The notes under the pieces are model-generated. The model worked only from the letters and a program-made list of their open reading frames with translations. It was not told the DNA's origin and did no database searches. A program made the position numbers and the translations under genes. From the IMG/VR virus record IMGVR_UViG_3300031162_000935, positions 1 through 22,897 of that record: a DNA stretch of 22,897 bases; one strand, 5' to 3'. Every line of letters starts with the position of its first letter. Position 1 is the stretch's first letter. This DNA comes from a virus. Positions 8,145 to 13,297 of the stretch are shown here, one piece after another.

Positions 8145-8317
8145 TTCTTAACCACCTTTTTAGTATCTTCATCAGGATAACCATGCTCAGCTATCTCTTT
8201 CATTTGCTCAAGCATATCTATTTGACCAATCAATATTTGACGGTCATCGTGGTTAAGCAATAGGTCAGCTGGTGTTAATGTTAACTTCTTCTCAAAGTAT
8301 TGGATTAGCTTCTCCAT
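8141..8317 (-). CDS. 58-aa small protein coupled to portal
   Basis: The frame starts at ATG 8317, inside the stop of the upstream gene (TAATG), and ends in a TGA that overlaps the portal start (ATGA). It reads MEKLIQYFEKKLTLTPADLL and continues through a short amphipathic helix (GQIDMLEQMKEIAEHGYP) to a basic end (KKVVKK). Tight overlap on both sides is good evidence for a real gene, although it has no strong ribosome site of its own and would rely on coupling. I do not recognise a family. A small head protein or a packaging accessory is conceivable from position only. Confidence 0.7.
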   Translation of the reverse strand: MEKLIQYFEKKLTLTPADLLLNHDDRQILIGQIDMLEQMKEIAEHGYPDEDTKKVVKK

Positions 8318-8625
8318 TATACTGTGAACCCTAGCCCTGAGCGACCAGTGCCTCCACCTAATGCTGAAGTTTTCGGTACAAGAAAGTCACTAGCTGAACC
8401 ACCAGGTCCAGGACCTTTATCTACACCAAACTTAGTATCTCCAAGAGCCTCCTCATCAGGTCTAGTCTCACTAGCGATAAGGTCAGCTCTCTCTTGCTCT
8501 TCTTTAGCTGCTGCGTCACGTCTATTTCTATCTGCTTCAGCTGCCTTCTCTTGTTTCTCACCAGCTATGTACGCTGAACCAGCACCAATAACTGCCGCTG
8601 CTATAATCGCCGCTCCTACACCCAT
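8317..8625 (-). CDS. 102-aa protein with N-terminal membrane segment
   Basis: Residues 3-22 (VGAAIIAAAVIGAGSAYIAG) form one Ala/Gly-rich hydrophobic segment. A highly charged helix follows (EKQEKAAEADRNRRDAAAKE, about residues 23-42), then a Gly/Pro/Ser-rich tail ending SGLGFTV. Small proteins with this layout lie in the head-tail modules of many podoviruses and may be virion components that enter the membrane during ejection. No enzymatic motif is present. The start has AAGGGG; the stop is shared with the next gene. A holin is less likely because only one membrane segment is present and no lysis gene is adjacent. Confidence 0.75.
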   Translation of the reverse strand: MGVGAAIIAAAVIGAGSAYIAGEKQEKAAEADRNRRDAAAKEEQERADLIASETRPDEEALGDTKFGVDKGPGPGGSASDFLVPKTSALGGGTGRSGLGFTV

Positions 8626-8626
8626 C

Positions 8627-8974
8627 TTAGACCCCTTTTGTATAAATTTGCTTATCTATATCGTACTCAAATCCATATTTCAAGAGCATGTGTTGAGCAA
8701 TTTCTTGAACTGTTGATGCTATTATAACCTTATCGTGAGAAATAATCAACTTGCGTATATCAAGCAACATCGATTTGGGGAACTTATGGTTGTCTTTAGC
8801 CATAGAATTGATAACTAATGTGCCATCTGCGACATAATAATTGAGTATAGCCGTATCATCTGCATAAAATTTACTACCACCATGCTTCAATGCGAACCAC
8901 CACTCATAAGGTGGAGGCATTGTCTCAAAGATGTTGCTGAGTTTATCTTGATGAGGTATGCTATAATTATTCAT
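8627..8974 (-). CDS. 115-aa unknown protein, first gene of the leftward operon
   Basis: The function is not recognised. The C-terminal part (MLLKYGFEYDIDKQIYTKGV) resembles the end of GNAT-type acetyltransferases, where a YGF motif is followed by a strand, but the acetyl-CoA loop is not evident. The N-terminus contains MPPPYEWWFALKHGG. The ATG at 8974 has no Shine-Dalgarno, unlike almost every other gene here. The promoter candidate at 8981-8991 would start transcription at or within one base of this ATG, so the message may be leaderless. It is followed one base after its stop by the 102-aa gene. Confidence 0.75.
   Translation of the reverse strand: MNNYSIPHQDKLSNIFETMPPPYEWWFALKHGGSKFYADDTAILNYYVADGTLVINSMAKDNHKFPKSMLLDIRKLIISHDKVIIASTVQEIAQHMLLKYGFEYDIDKQIYTKGV
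8959..8967 (+). promoter_or_regulatory. Rightward extended -10 promoter candidate
   Basis: TGCTATAAT is a perfect extended -10 element. A start near 8974 would give a short leader with AAAAGGAA before the ATG at 9004. No good -35 is present at 16-18 bases. It faces the leftward candidate at 8981-8991. Confidence 0.45.
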
Positions 8975-8980
8975 ATCAAC

Positions 8981-8991
8981 AGTATATCATA
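8981..8991 (-). promoter_or_regulatory. Leftward extended -10 promoter candidate for the structural operon
   Basis: The minus strand reads TATGATATACT, identical to 5075-5085 (minus) and 13275-13285 (plus). The hexamer TATACT ends six bases before the ATG at 8974. Since initiation usually falls about seven bases after the -10, the first gene would have almost no leader. Confidence 0.5.
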
Positions 8992-9003
8992 AAAGGAATA
9001 CCT

Positions 9004-9573
9004 ATGACTGACCACTTGGCTTATCTCGTACCATTTAATGAGGATTTAGACGTACCTTATCGTGCAAAGAACGAGTTGAAAGATAAGATACGCTACATCT
9101 TCTCGCACCCAACAGTACCATCAAAGCAGAGACATCTGTTTATAGACGTATCGACATCAGGTAGTAGAGGACTTGTCAACGATATGGCGGTTAGAGCTAT
9201 TGCGATGGTGCGATACTTTGTCGCTCATCCTCAACAGTTCTGTGGGTCAATGGAGAATATCTACTTTCAAGTGTTGCGTCGTATGTGGGTGCAGACTTTT
9301 AATCACATGTTCAAGCAACAACGTACTGAACACACCGATGCTGAGTGGGTTTATCTTGGTATCACGTATAAGATGTTGGCTATAGAGAATGGTTTATGGG
9401 ATGAGTTGCTTCGCTGTGTGAGAGAAGAGGATTATCATCAAACAAGTGAGACGATGATAAAGCAACGTGATGGATTAGAGTTGCGTGAAACTAGAAAACC
9501 TAAACAAGAAGGTGGTCGTGCTTCGTTGCGTGAAGGCAATAAGCAGTTTGAATACTTGTGCTCTTTAAGTTAG
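9004..9573 (+). CDS. 189-aa unknown protein, orphan rightward gene
   Basis: This gene is alone between the leftward structural operon and the long non-coding region. I do not recognise it. The protein is soluble, with helical predicted content (RAKNELKDKIRYIFSHP, about residues 19-35, and NDMAVRAIAMVRYFVAHPQQ, about 58-77), aromatic-rich central helices and a basic, Glu/Arg-rich disordered tail (about 145-180). It ends in TAG with a TAA two codons later. The start has AAAAGGAA. Its isolation and its own candidate promoter suggest an early or regulatory role, but nothing in the sequence proves this. Confidence 0.75.
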   Translation: MTDHLAYLVPFNEDLDVPYRAKNELKDKIRYIFSHPTVPSKQRHLFIDVSTSGSRGLVNDMAVRAIAMVRYFVAHPQQFCGSMENIYFQVLRRMWVQTFNHMFKQQRTEHTDAEWVYLGITYKMLAIENGLWDELLRCVREEDYHQTSETMIKQRDGLELRETRKPKQEGGRASLREGNKQFEYLCSLS

Positions 9574-9880
9574 GATTAAAAACTTTGATTTTGCTATGGA
9601 AATCGATTTTGGGCTACCCCACCCCATAACGATTTTCGATTTACCCCGTAGCCCTCCAACAAAACACGATTTAATGCAACACGATATTAACTTTTATGCT
9701 TACATTATAATAGGATGGGCTTAGTTATGGGCTGAAATGGGTATAAATGTACTGATTTGAGGGTATTTAAGAGGCTGTAAGGCAAAAGGAGATAGAAGCC
9801 CAACCAAGACCACAACAACACGTGCCACGCATACATGATAATATTATGTTAACCAAAAACTAAACTGAATGTGTCCAACA

Positions 9881-9936
9881 TGTGAATAACTATGTGAATA
9901 ACTACACACTTATGTGAATAACTATGTGAATAACTA
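9881..9936 (+). repeat. Four 12-bp repeats containing DnaA-box-like nonamers
   Basis: The unit TGTGAATAACTA occurs at 9881, 9893, 9913 and 9925: two head-to-tail pairs separated by 8 bp. Its reverse complement contains TTATTCACA, which fits the general DnaA-box consensus TTATNCACA. Host DnaA binding or a phage initiator or repressor is inferred. Confidence 0.75.
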
Positions 9937-9937
9937 T

Positions 9938-10081
9938 CACTCAACAGCTGAAAGGCTACAGCGTACACCAACAGCCGACCACTCAACAGCTGAAAGGCTA
10001 TCATATAATCTAATAAAAAATAAAATACTTAAAGCAAAACTTTTTCAGCTGACAGCCTGACCACTCAACAGCTGAACGGCT
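9938..10081 (+). repeat. Three 20-21-bp direct repeats
   Basis: Two exact 21-bp copies (9938-9958 and 9980-10000) and one copy with a single change (10062-10081) share the core CAACAGCTGAAAGG. CAGCTG is itself a palindrome. The repeats directly follow the DnaA-box-like array and belong to the same control region. Confidence 0.8.
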
Positions 10082-10216
10082 CCAACCGCTGAAAGGATAT
10101 TAAGAAATAAAAATATAATACTTAATGCAACAGATTTTTAACTGTTATGTTTCAACACCTGGAGCCGTTCACATGCTGAAAGAATATAAAATAATAAATA
10201 AAATACTTAATGCAAT
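9989..10216 (+). repeat. Three GCTGAAAG ... TTAATGCAA modules
   Basis: GCTGAAAG occurs at 9989, 10088 and 10175. Each is followed after 25-35 AT-rich bases by a relative of AATACTTAATGCAA (ends near 10036, 10130 and 10215). An extra TTAATGCAACA lies at 9671-9681. TAAAAT or TATAAT precedes the second element, so tandem promoters are possible. A 12-bp inverted repeat (10073-10084 with 10160-10171) brackets the second module. Confidence 0.6.
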
Positions 10217-10377
10217 GAGTAAAATATACTAAATTCTTTTGCTTTTATATGTAAATTAAATCAAAACTAAATGAATTTAACAATTTATTAACATGCTGCA
10301 AACACCCGTAATCACGAGCTTTAAAGGGTATCATTATTTATCTGTTTACTTTCTGTTTACTTTTCTTTCTGTTTTTG

Positions 10378-10393
10378 TGCCATAATTTTGGCA
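10378..10393. promoter_or_regulatory. Palindromic operator-like site before the small-gene operon
   Basis: TGCCA and TGGCA arms flank a 6-bp AT core. It lies about 70 bp upstream of the first rightward small gene, after three copies of a TTTCTGTTT word (10341-10375). The site could bind a regulator or form a small hairpin. Confidence 0.35.
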
Positions 10394-10433
10394 TCAGTTA
10401 ATTAAACACTAACTAAAAAATTAAATGTGAAAA

Positions 10434-10463
10434 CAACACTATAAAATTAAAGGCTATATTATG
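10434..10463 (+). promoter_or_regulatory. Repeated translation leader, copy 1
   Basis: The 27 bases before ATG 10461 match the 27 bases before ATG 11029 at 24 positions, with the same spacing (CAACACTATAAAA, then AAAGG, then TATATT and ATG). It defines both starts. Confidence 0.65.
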
Positions 10464-10721
10464 AGTAACTTATACAACAAAGCGGAACATATTAATGAAG
10501 ATGAAGGCATTTATACAATAGGCGATGATATACTAGATACTTTTATGAATGGTAACTTTAGTCAGGGTGTTAGTGACATGACTGACAATATTATTAATGC
10601 TGTAGAATTGAGTGACTATTTAAACGATAAAGCTGAAGAGTACGGGATGGATAGCGAAGAGATGTACTACGGACATTTTACAAGTGATTTTTGGATAGCT
10701 TTAGGAAGAGAGGGTTTATAA
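10461..10721 (+). CDS. 86-aa acidic small protein
   Basis: This is the first gene of the rightward early-type block. The protein is soluble and very acidic (for example INEDEGIYTIGDDILDTF, residues 11-28, and DKAEEYGMDSEEMYYGHF, about 56-73). There is no membrane segment and no recognised domain. Small acidic proteins at the start of a phage operon often target host enzymes or mimic DNA, which is inference only. The start is preceded by AAAGG within a leader that is repeated at 11002-11031. The stop is one base before the next gene. Confidence 0.75.
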   Translation: MSNLYNKAEHINEDEGIYTIGDDILDTFMNGNFSQGVSDMTDNIINAVELSDYLNDKAEEYGMDSEEMYYGHFTSDFWIALGREGL

Positions 10722-10722
10722 G

Positions 10723-10938
10723 ATGAAAAATTTTAAAGATGAATTGTATAAGGGCTTAGAGGTAATTGTTGATTATGAACTTACTAATGATATAGATTTA
10801 ATCGATTGGTTTGAAGAACAGTCATTATTTGAAGGCTTTGGAAGGGTTAAAAGTTTTGATGATAGTTATACATGGATAGAAGGGTGTGATTATGCTGTAC
10901 AACATGAATATATAATATTGTTAGATGAAGAGGATTAG
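10723..10938 (+). CDS. 71-aa acidic small protein
   Basis: No family is recognised. The protein is acidic, with several aromatic residues (IDLIDWFEEQSLFEGFGRVK, residues about 22-41), and ends LLDEED. It starts two bases after the previous stop, in the junction GAGGGTTTATAAGATG, which is repeated exactly at 11314-11329. It ends TAG-TAA, a double stop. Confidence 0.75.
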   Translation: MKNFKDELYKGLEVIVDYELTNDIDLIDWFEEQSLFEGFGRVKSFDDSYTWIEGCDYAVQHEYIILLDEED

Positions 10939-10949
10939 TAATCTATTAG

Positions 10950-10967
10950 TGCATCTTTAGAGGTGCA
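10950..10967 (+). terminator. Small intrinsic terminator candidate
   Basis: TGCATCT pairs with AGGTGCA (one G-U pair) around a TTAG loop, followed by TTTTAT. It lies 12 bases after the previous stop and before the second copy of the repeated leader. The stem is short, so termination would be partial. Confidence 0.5.
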
Positions 10968-11001
10968 TTTTATAGCTTATGAAGCTAAATTTTATGTGAG
11001 C

Positions 11002-11031
11002 CAACACTATAAAACAAAAGGGTATATTATG
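11002..11031 (+). promoter_or_regulatory. Repeated translation leader, copy 2
   Basis: This is the second copy of the leader at 10434-10463, 24 of 27 bases identical and at the same distance from the ATG. It selects ATG 11029 over an upstream in-frame ATG at 10963. Confidence 0.65.
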
Positions 11032-11325
11032 AAAGATATTACAAAAGCACTAAAAGCAAATATCAGAGTGGAAAACATGACGAGTAATGCTGGTAATGAT
11101 GTTCCAAATCAGTTTATTATTTACACTGAATACGGAAAAATGTTTCGTAGTTATTCAAGCAATATAGCTTTTATTCCTTATGATGAAAATACTATTTACC
11201 TTGGTTCTGACTGGGAGTATTCACGAACTACGACAAAATATAGAAATGAATTTTTAAGATGTAACACTGCTGAGCTGCGAACAATGATAAAAAATGGTCG
11301 TGCTGTTATAAATGAGGGTTTATAA
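11029..11325 (+). CDS. 98-aa small phage protein with NQF...FxSY...W-x-YSRTT pattern
   Basis: The protein contains VPNQFIIYTEYGKMFRSYSSN (residues about 25-45; key residues N-Q-F and F-R-S-Y) and DWEYSRTTTKYRNEFL (about 62-77). From memory, short proteins combining these motifs are widespread in phages and prophages of diverse bacteria and have no known function. The start is chosen by the repeated leader. The C-terminus (GRAVINEGL) runs into the same junction as the first cassette. Family membership is fairly likely; function is unknown. Confidence 0.8.
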   Translation: MKDITKALKANIRVENMTSNAGNDVPNQFIIYTEYGKMFRSYSSNIAFIPYDENTIYLGSDWEYSRTTTKYRNEFLRCNTAELRTMIKNGRAVINEGL

Positions 11326-11326
11326 G

Positions 11327-11596
11327 ATGGAAAATGAAATAGAAAAAATTAATAATGTAATGCAAAATTTAGTTTTATTCAGAGGTACTAAAGAATGGAT
11401 AATTAATAGATTATCCACAATCGGCACCAGGACAGACATATTTTTAGAGCCGTTTGAAGAGCCTTTACCAAATAATGATTTTGGCTTTAATACTAATTTG
11501 GGAATGATTGGAAGTCATTACCTGGATTATGAAATTTATATGCTTCCAACTAATGCAAAAGATGTTTTTGTCATTACTGAAGTAAGCGAGTTTTAA
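11327..11596 (+). CDS. 89-aa unknown protein
   Basis: I place the start at ATG 11327, two bases after the previous stop and within the repeated GAGGGTTTATAAGATG junction. An in-frame ATG at 11312 lies inside the upstream gene. The protein has an N-terminal helix, then a mixed acidic region (FLEPFEEPLPNNDFGFNTN) and a C-terminal strand-rich end (KDVFVITEVSEF). No domain is recognised. It is directly followed by the 25-aa cysteine-rich frame. Confidence 0.7.
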   Translation: MENEIEKINNVMQNLVLFRGTKEWIINRLSTIGTRTDIFLEPFEEPLPNNDFGFNTNLGMIGSHYLDYEIYMLPTNAKDVFVITEVSEF

Positions 11597-11597
11597 A

Positions 11598-11675
11598 ATG
11601 TGGAAATGTAAGCACTGTGGACAAGGCAACAACATAAATTATAGCTGCTGTAAGTGGTGCGGCTGTTCACGATAA
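11598..11675 (+). CDS. 25-aa zinc-ribbon-like microprotein
   Basis: The frame encodes MWKCKHCGQGNNINYSCCKW and then CGCSR, ending in TAA. Cysteines at 4 and 7 (CxxCG) and at 18 and 21 (CxxCG), with extra Cys17 and Cys23, form the two knuckles of a minimal zinc ribbon with a Trp before each (W2, W20). The ATG comes one base after the previous stop. The ribosome site is weak (AAGCGAG), so translation may depend on coupling. Metal binding is inferred from the motif. A possible role in nucleic-acid or protein binding is not shown. Confidence 0.55.
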   Translation: MWKCKHCGQGNNINYSCCKWCGCSR

Positions 11676-11893
11676 AATTGATAGAGTTTATCTCGATAGG
11701 CTCTATTCAGTTTTTAACTGAGTTCTTTTAACTTATCATTGTTACATAATCTTAATCCCAATTGAAACTGCAAGAAGCTGGTGCGGATAGTGCGAACTAT
11801 TCAAGGATTTATAATATATTTTTATTAAGCTGTAAAGTTGTGGGTTCGTGGGAGCTATGCAAAAATCTGTTTACAGTTTAAAGAGGTATAAAA
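11676..11893 (+). ncRNA. Structured untranslated leader or small RNA region
   Basis: No gene is seen in 218 bp, but several hairpins are. TCAGTT-TTT-AACTGA lies at 11707-11721. A 7-bp stem with a GCGA tetraloop lies at 11785-11802 (GGATAGT with ACTATTC, one G-U). A 10-bp outer stem (11827-11836 with 11870-11879, one G-U) closes just before the AAGAGG site of the next gene. The fold could control the downstream gene or be a separate RNA. It does not fit a tRNA cloverleaf. Confidence 0.4.
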
Positions 11894-12100
11894 ATGTTTA
11901 CTTATGTAGTAGATTATAATAATGGTAATTTGTTGATTATAAAAACATCAGCACCGAAAGAGGTCTTTGATAAATTTATCAATGAATGTAAAAAGGATGA
12001 AACATCAGCTTATGAGGCACTGTTAACTTTACTTTTTGAAAATAATTATGAGTATAAAATAGTTATAGATACTTATGATATACCAACATACGAGATATAA
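11894..12100 (+). CDS. 68-aa unknown small protein
   Basis: The ATG has AAGAGG at good spacing. The protein starts with a beta-rich segment (MFTYVVDYNNGNLLIIKTSA), has a central acidic helix (PKEVFDKFINECKKDETSAY) and ends in a strand (YEYKIVIDTYDIPTYEI). Alternating strands and helices suggest a small alpha/beta fold. No family is recognised. It is the first of six closely packed small genes. Confidence 0.7.
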   Translation: MFTYVVDYNNGNLLIIKTSAPKEVFDKFINECKKDETSAYEALLTLLFENNYEYKIVIDTYDIPTYEI

Positions 12101-12102
12101 AA

Positions 12103-12222
12103 ATGAAAATTAAATATATGCAAAATAATCATTTACGAACTATTAATGTAGGGCTTAAAAAAGTGGGGGAAGTGATACAACTTCTAAACAGATTAAATTA
12201 TACCATAGTAAGGGTGGCATAA
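12103..12222 (+). CDS. 39-aa basic small protein
   Basis: The frame begins two bases after the previous stop and its TAA overlaps the next ATG (TAATG). It reads MKIKYMQNNHLRTINVGLKK, then a Val/Ile/Leu-rich helix and the end NYTIVRVA. It is basic and has no recognised domain. The ribosome site is weak. The overlap with a better-supported downstream frame is the main evidence that it is translated. Confidence 0.5.
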   Translation: MKIKYMQNNHLRTINVGLKKVGEVIQLLNRLNYTIVRVA

Positions 12223-12362
12223 TGGATGAAGAGAAAATCATAGCCATTATAAGGGCATACGATGACGGTGTAACTTTAGCAGCGATAACTCAACTATTCA
12301 AAGTTGAGCAACACGATTTAATTAGCATTATACATGCTTACAAAATAGGGAGAAAAAGATGA
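12222..12362 (+). CDS. 46-aa helix-turn-helix-like small protein
   Basis: The protein (MDEEKIIAIIRAYDDGVTLA, then AITQLFKVEQHDLISIIHAY and KIGRKR) has the length and hydrophobic spacing of one homeodomain-like helix-turn-helix, with 'TLAAITQLFKVEQHDLISI' as the turn and recognition helix and a basic end. AAGGG lies before the ATG. Its start overlaps the previous stop, and its TGA overlaps the next start (ATGA). DNA binding is inferred. It could regulate this operon or resemble a sigma-region-4 or terminase-type motif. Confidence 0.6.
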   Translation: MDEEKIIAIIRAYDDGVTLAAITQLFKVEQHDLISIIHAYKIGRKR

Positions 12363-12433
12363 AATATAAAACCATTGAACCATATTTATTTGGTATATCA
12401 TTCTTGTTTCTCATCTATATTTTTATAAAATGA
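12359..12433 (+). CDS. 24-aa single-membrane-segment peptide
   Basis: The frame reads MKYKTIEPYLFGISFLFLIY and then IFIK, ending in TGA. Residues 9-23 form one hydrophobic membrane segment flanked by lysines. GGGAG lies about seven bases before the ATG, and the start overlaps the preceding gene's stop (ATGA). The same bases that end this frame lead into the AAAGGAG site of the next gene. Tiny phage membrane peptides can act on host envelope proteins, but no function can be assigned here. Confidence 0.5.
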   Translation: MKYKTIEPYLFGISFLFLIYIFIK

Positions 12434-12444
12434 AAGGAGTACAA

Positions 12445-12678
12445 ATGGCTAAATTAATTTACAGTACAAGTGCTACGATATTTTATCTTATGCACATTGA
12501 GAAATTAACCATGAGAGAGGTTCGTGCATTAATACATGAACGGTTGACCATTGTTAGAAAGCTGAAGAGTGGTAAACAAAAGTTTACTAAACAAAATTAT
12601 TTAGACATTATTGCTAAGTATCCTCAATTAGAGGGTTCTATCGAAATGTTTGAAAACGTAAAATTAAAGGATAAATAA
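12445..12678 (+). CDS. 77-aa unknown, possibly DNA-binding small protein
   Basis: The ATG at 12445 has a clear AAAGGAG site, which would be inside the coding region if the in-frame ATG at 12430 were used. The protein is basic and helical (LTMREVRALIHERLTIVRKL and KSGKQKFTKQNYLDIIAKYP). The spacing resembles small lambda-Cro-like or XRE-like helix-turn-helix proteins, though this is uncertain. Its TAA overlaps the next start (TAATG). Confidence 0.75.
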   Translation: MAKLIYSTSATIFYLMHIEKLTMREVRALIHERLTIVRKLKSGKQKFTKQNYLDIIAKYPQLEGSIEMFENVKLKDK

Positions 12679-12992
12679 TGACAGTACAATATCAAGGTAA
12701 TGATGTATACAAAGTATTTATCGGTGAACAAGAATTATTGTTGTCTCAAGATGAGGTAAATGAGATACAATGTTGGGATTTTGTCAATAGAAAAGATATA
12801 AGCGATGAGGTTGAAGAGTTGGAAGATGAGCTTGAAAAAACTCAAACATCTACTTCAGAACTTTATCAAAAGTTGGCTGAAGTTATCAGTGAAATAGATA
12901 AAATTGGATTTACTGACAAAGAAAACTTTGAAGCGATGAAAGCAATTCGTGAGAAAATTTCAGTCATAAGTCAGAAATTAGGGGAAATTTGA
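12678..12992 (+). CDS. 104-aa coiled-coil protein
   Basis: An N-terminal beta-rich part (residues 1-35, VQYQGNDVYKVFIGEQELLL) is followed by a long heptad-type helix (about residues 40-75, SDEVEELEDELEKTQTSTSE) and a second helix (FEAMKAIREKISVISQKLGE). It is acidic in the coil and probably oligomeric. AAAGGA precedes the ATG. It is the last gene before the iteron region and primase, so it may be a replication accessory. No family is recognised. Confidence 0.75.
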   Translation: MTVQYQGNDVYKVFIGEQELLLSQDEVNEIQCWDFVNRKDISDEVEELEDELEKTQTSTSELYQKLAEVISEIDKIGFTDKENFEAMKAIREKISVISQKLGEI

Positions 12993-13009
12993 GCTAAAAG
13001 GTAGAAAAG

Positions 13010-13256
13010 TGACCACCGAGTGACTACCACTTTGACCACCTATTAAACCCCTATATTTAGGTACCTATCCCTATAGGTGGTCAAGTAGACAGTACATACT
13101 ATACCTTATACATATAATATTTTTTTTTCAGTAAATAAAAAAATAGTAAATATAGTTCCGCCATGTAAAAATCGTGACTACTTTGACCACCGAAGCTATC
13201 AAACTCCCAACCACACGAGGTTTAAGGCGGTGGTCAAGTGGTCAAAGCGGTGGTCA
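13010..13256. other. Candidate replication origin: TGACCACC/GGTGGTCA repeats around an AT-rich tract
   Basis: Exact TGACCACC occurs at 13010, 13033 and 13184. Its reverse complement GGTGGTCA occurs at 13076, 13229 and 13249. Near copies lie at 13021, 13175 and 13237. The arms TTGACCACCTAT (13032-13043) and ATAGGTGGTCAA (13073-13084) are a perfect 12-bp inverted repeat. Between the left and right clusters lies an almost pure A/T stretch (about 13098-13160). Repeats plus an unwinding-type tract directly before a primase-helicase gene are what a phage origin looks like (compare P4 alpha and its iterons). The region has no gene. Confidence 0.65.
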
Positions 13257-13274
13257 CTGCATTATTTACCAAAT

Positions 13275-13285
13275 TATGATATACT
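13275..13285 (+). promoter_or_regulatory. Extended -10 promoter candidate for the primase operon
   Basis: TATGATATACT is the same 11-mer as at 5075-5085 and 8981-8991 (both on the minus strand). It would start RNA near 13292, about six bases before a 20-bp hairpin. No good -35 is seen, as is common for extended -10 promoters. Confidence 0.5.
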
Positions 13286-13297
13286 TCTAACCTAAGA

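Larger units (their letters stand above)
9574..10460. other. Long non-coding, repeat-rich intergenic region
   Basis: No credible gene is seen in about 890 bp. The left third holds an inverted repeat gggctac/gtagccc (9611-9617 with 9648-9654) and recurring CGATTT words. The middle has four DnaA-box-like 12-mers and a set of direct repeats. The right third is very AT-rich, then has three TTTCTGTTT words and the inverted repeat TGCCA-6-TGGCA (10378-10393) before the first small gene. The arrangement suits a control region or replication origin at the junction of the two arms. Confidence 0.7.

Noticed and set aside
9881-10081. CRISPR array, suggested by short direct repeats
   Set aside because: Repeat units are 12 and 20-21 bp with irregular spacing, spacers are not of even length, and no cas gene is near. 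The DUF2800 nuclease is Cas4-like in fold only.
10365-10400. Sigma54-type promoter, because of TGGCA near an AT core
   Set aside because: The second half (TTGCA-like, at fixed spacing) is absent on both strands. A palindromic site explains the TGCCA/TGGCA pair.
11755-11860. Possible tRNA (a GGTTCG word and a GCGA-looped stem)
   Set aside because: No acceptor stem, T-stem or anticodon arm can be paired around the T-loop-like word.
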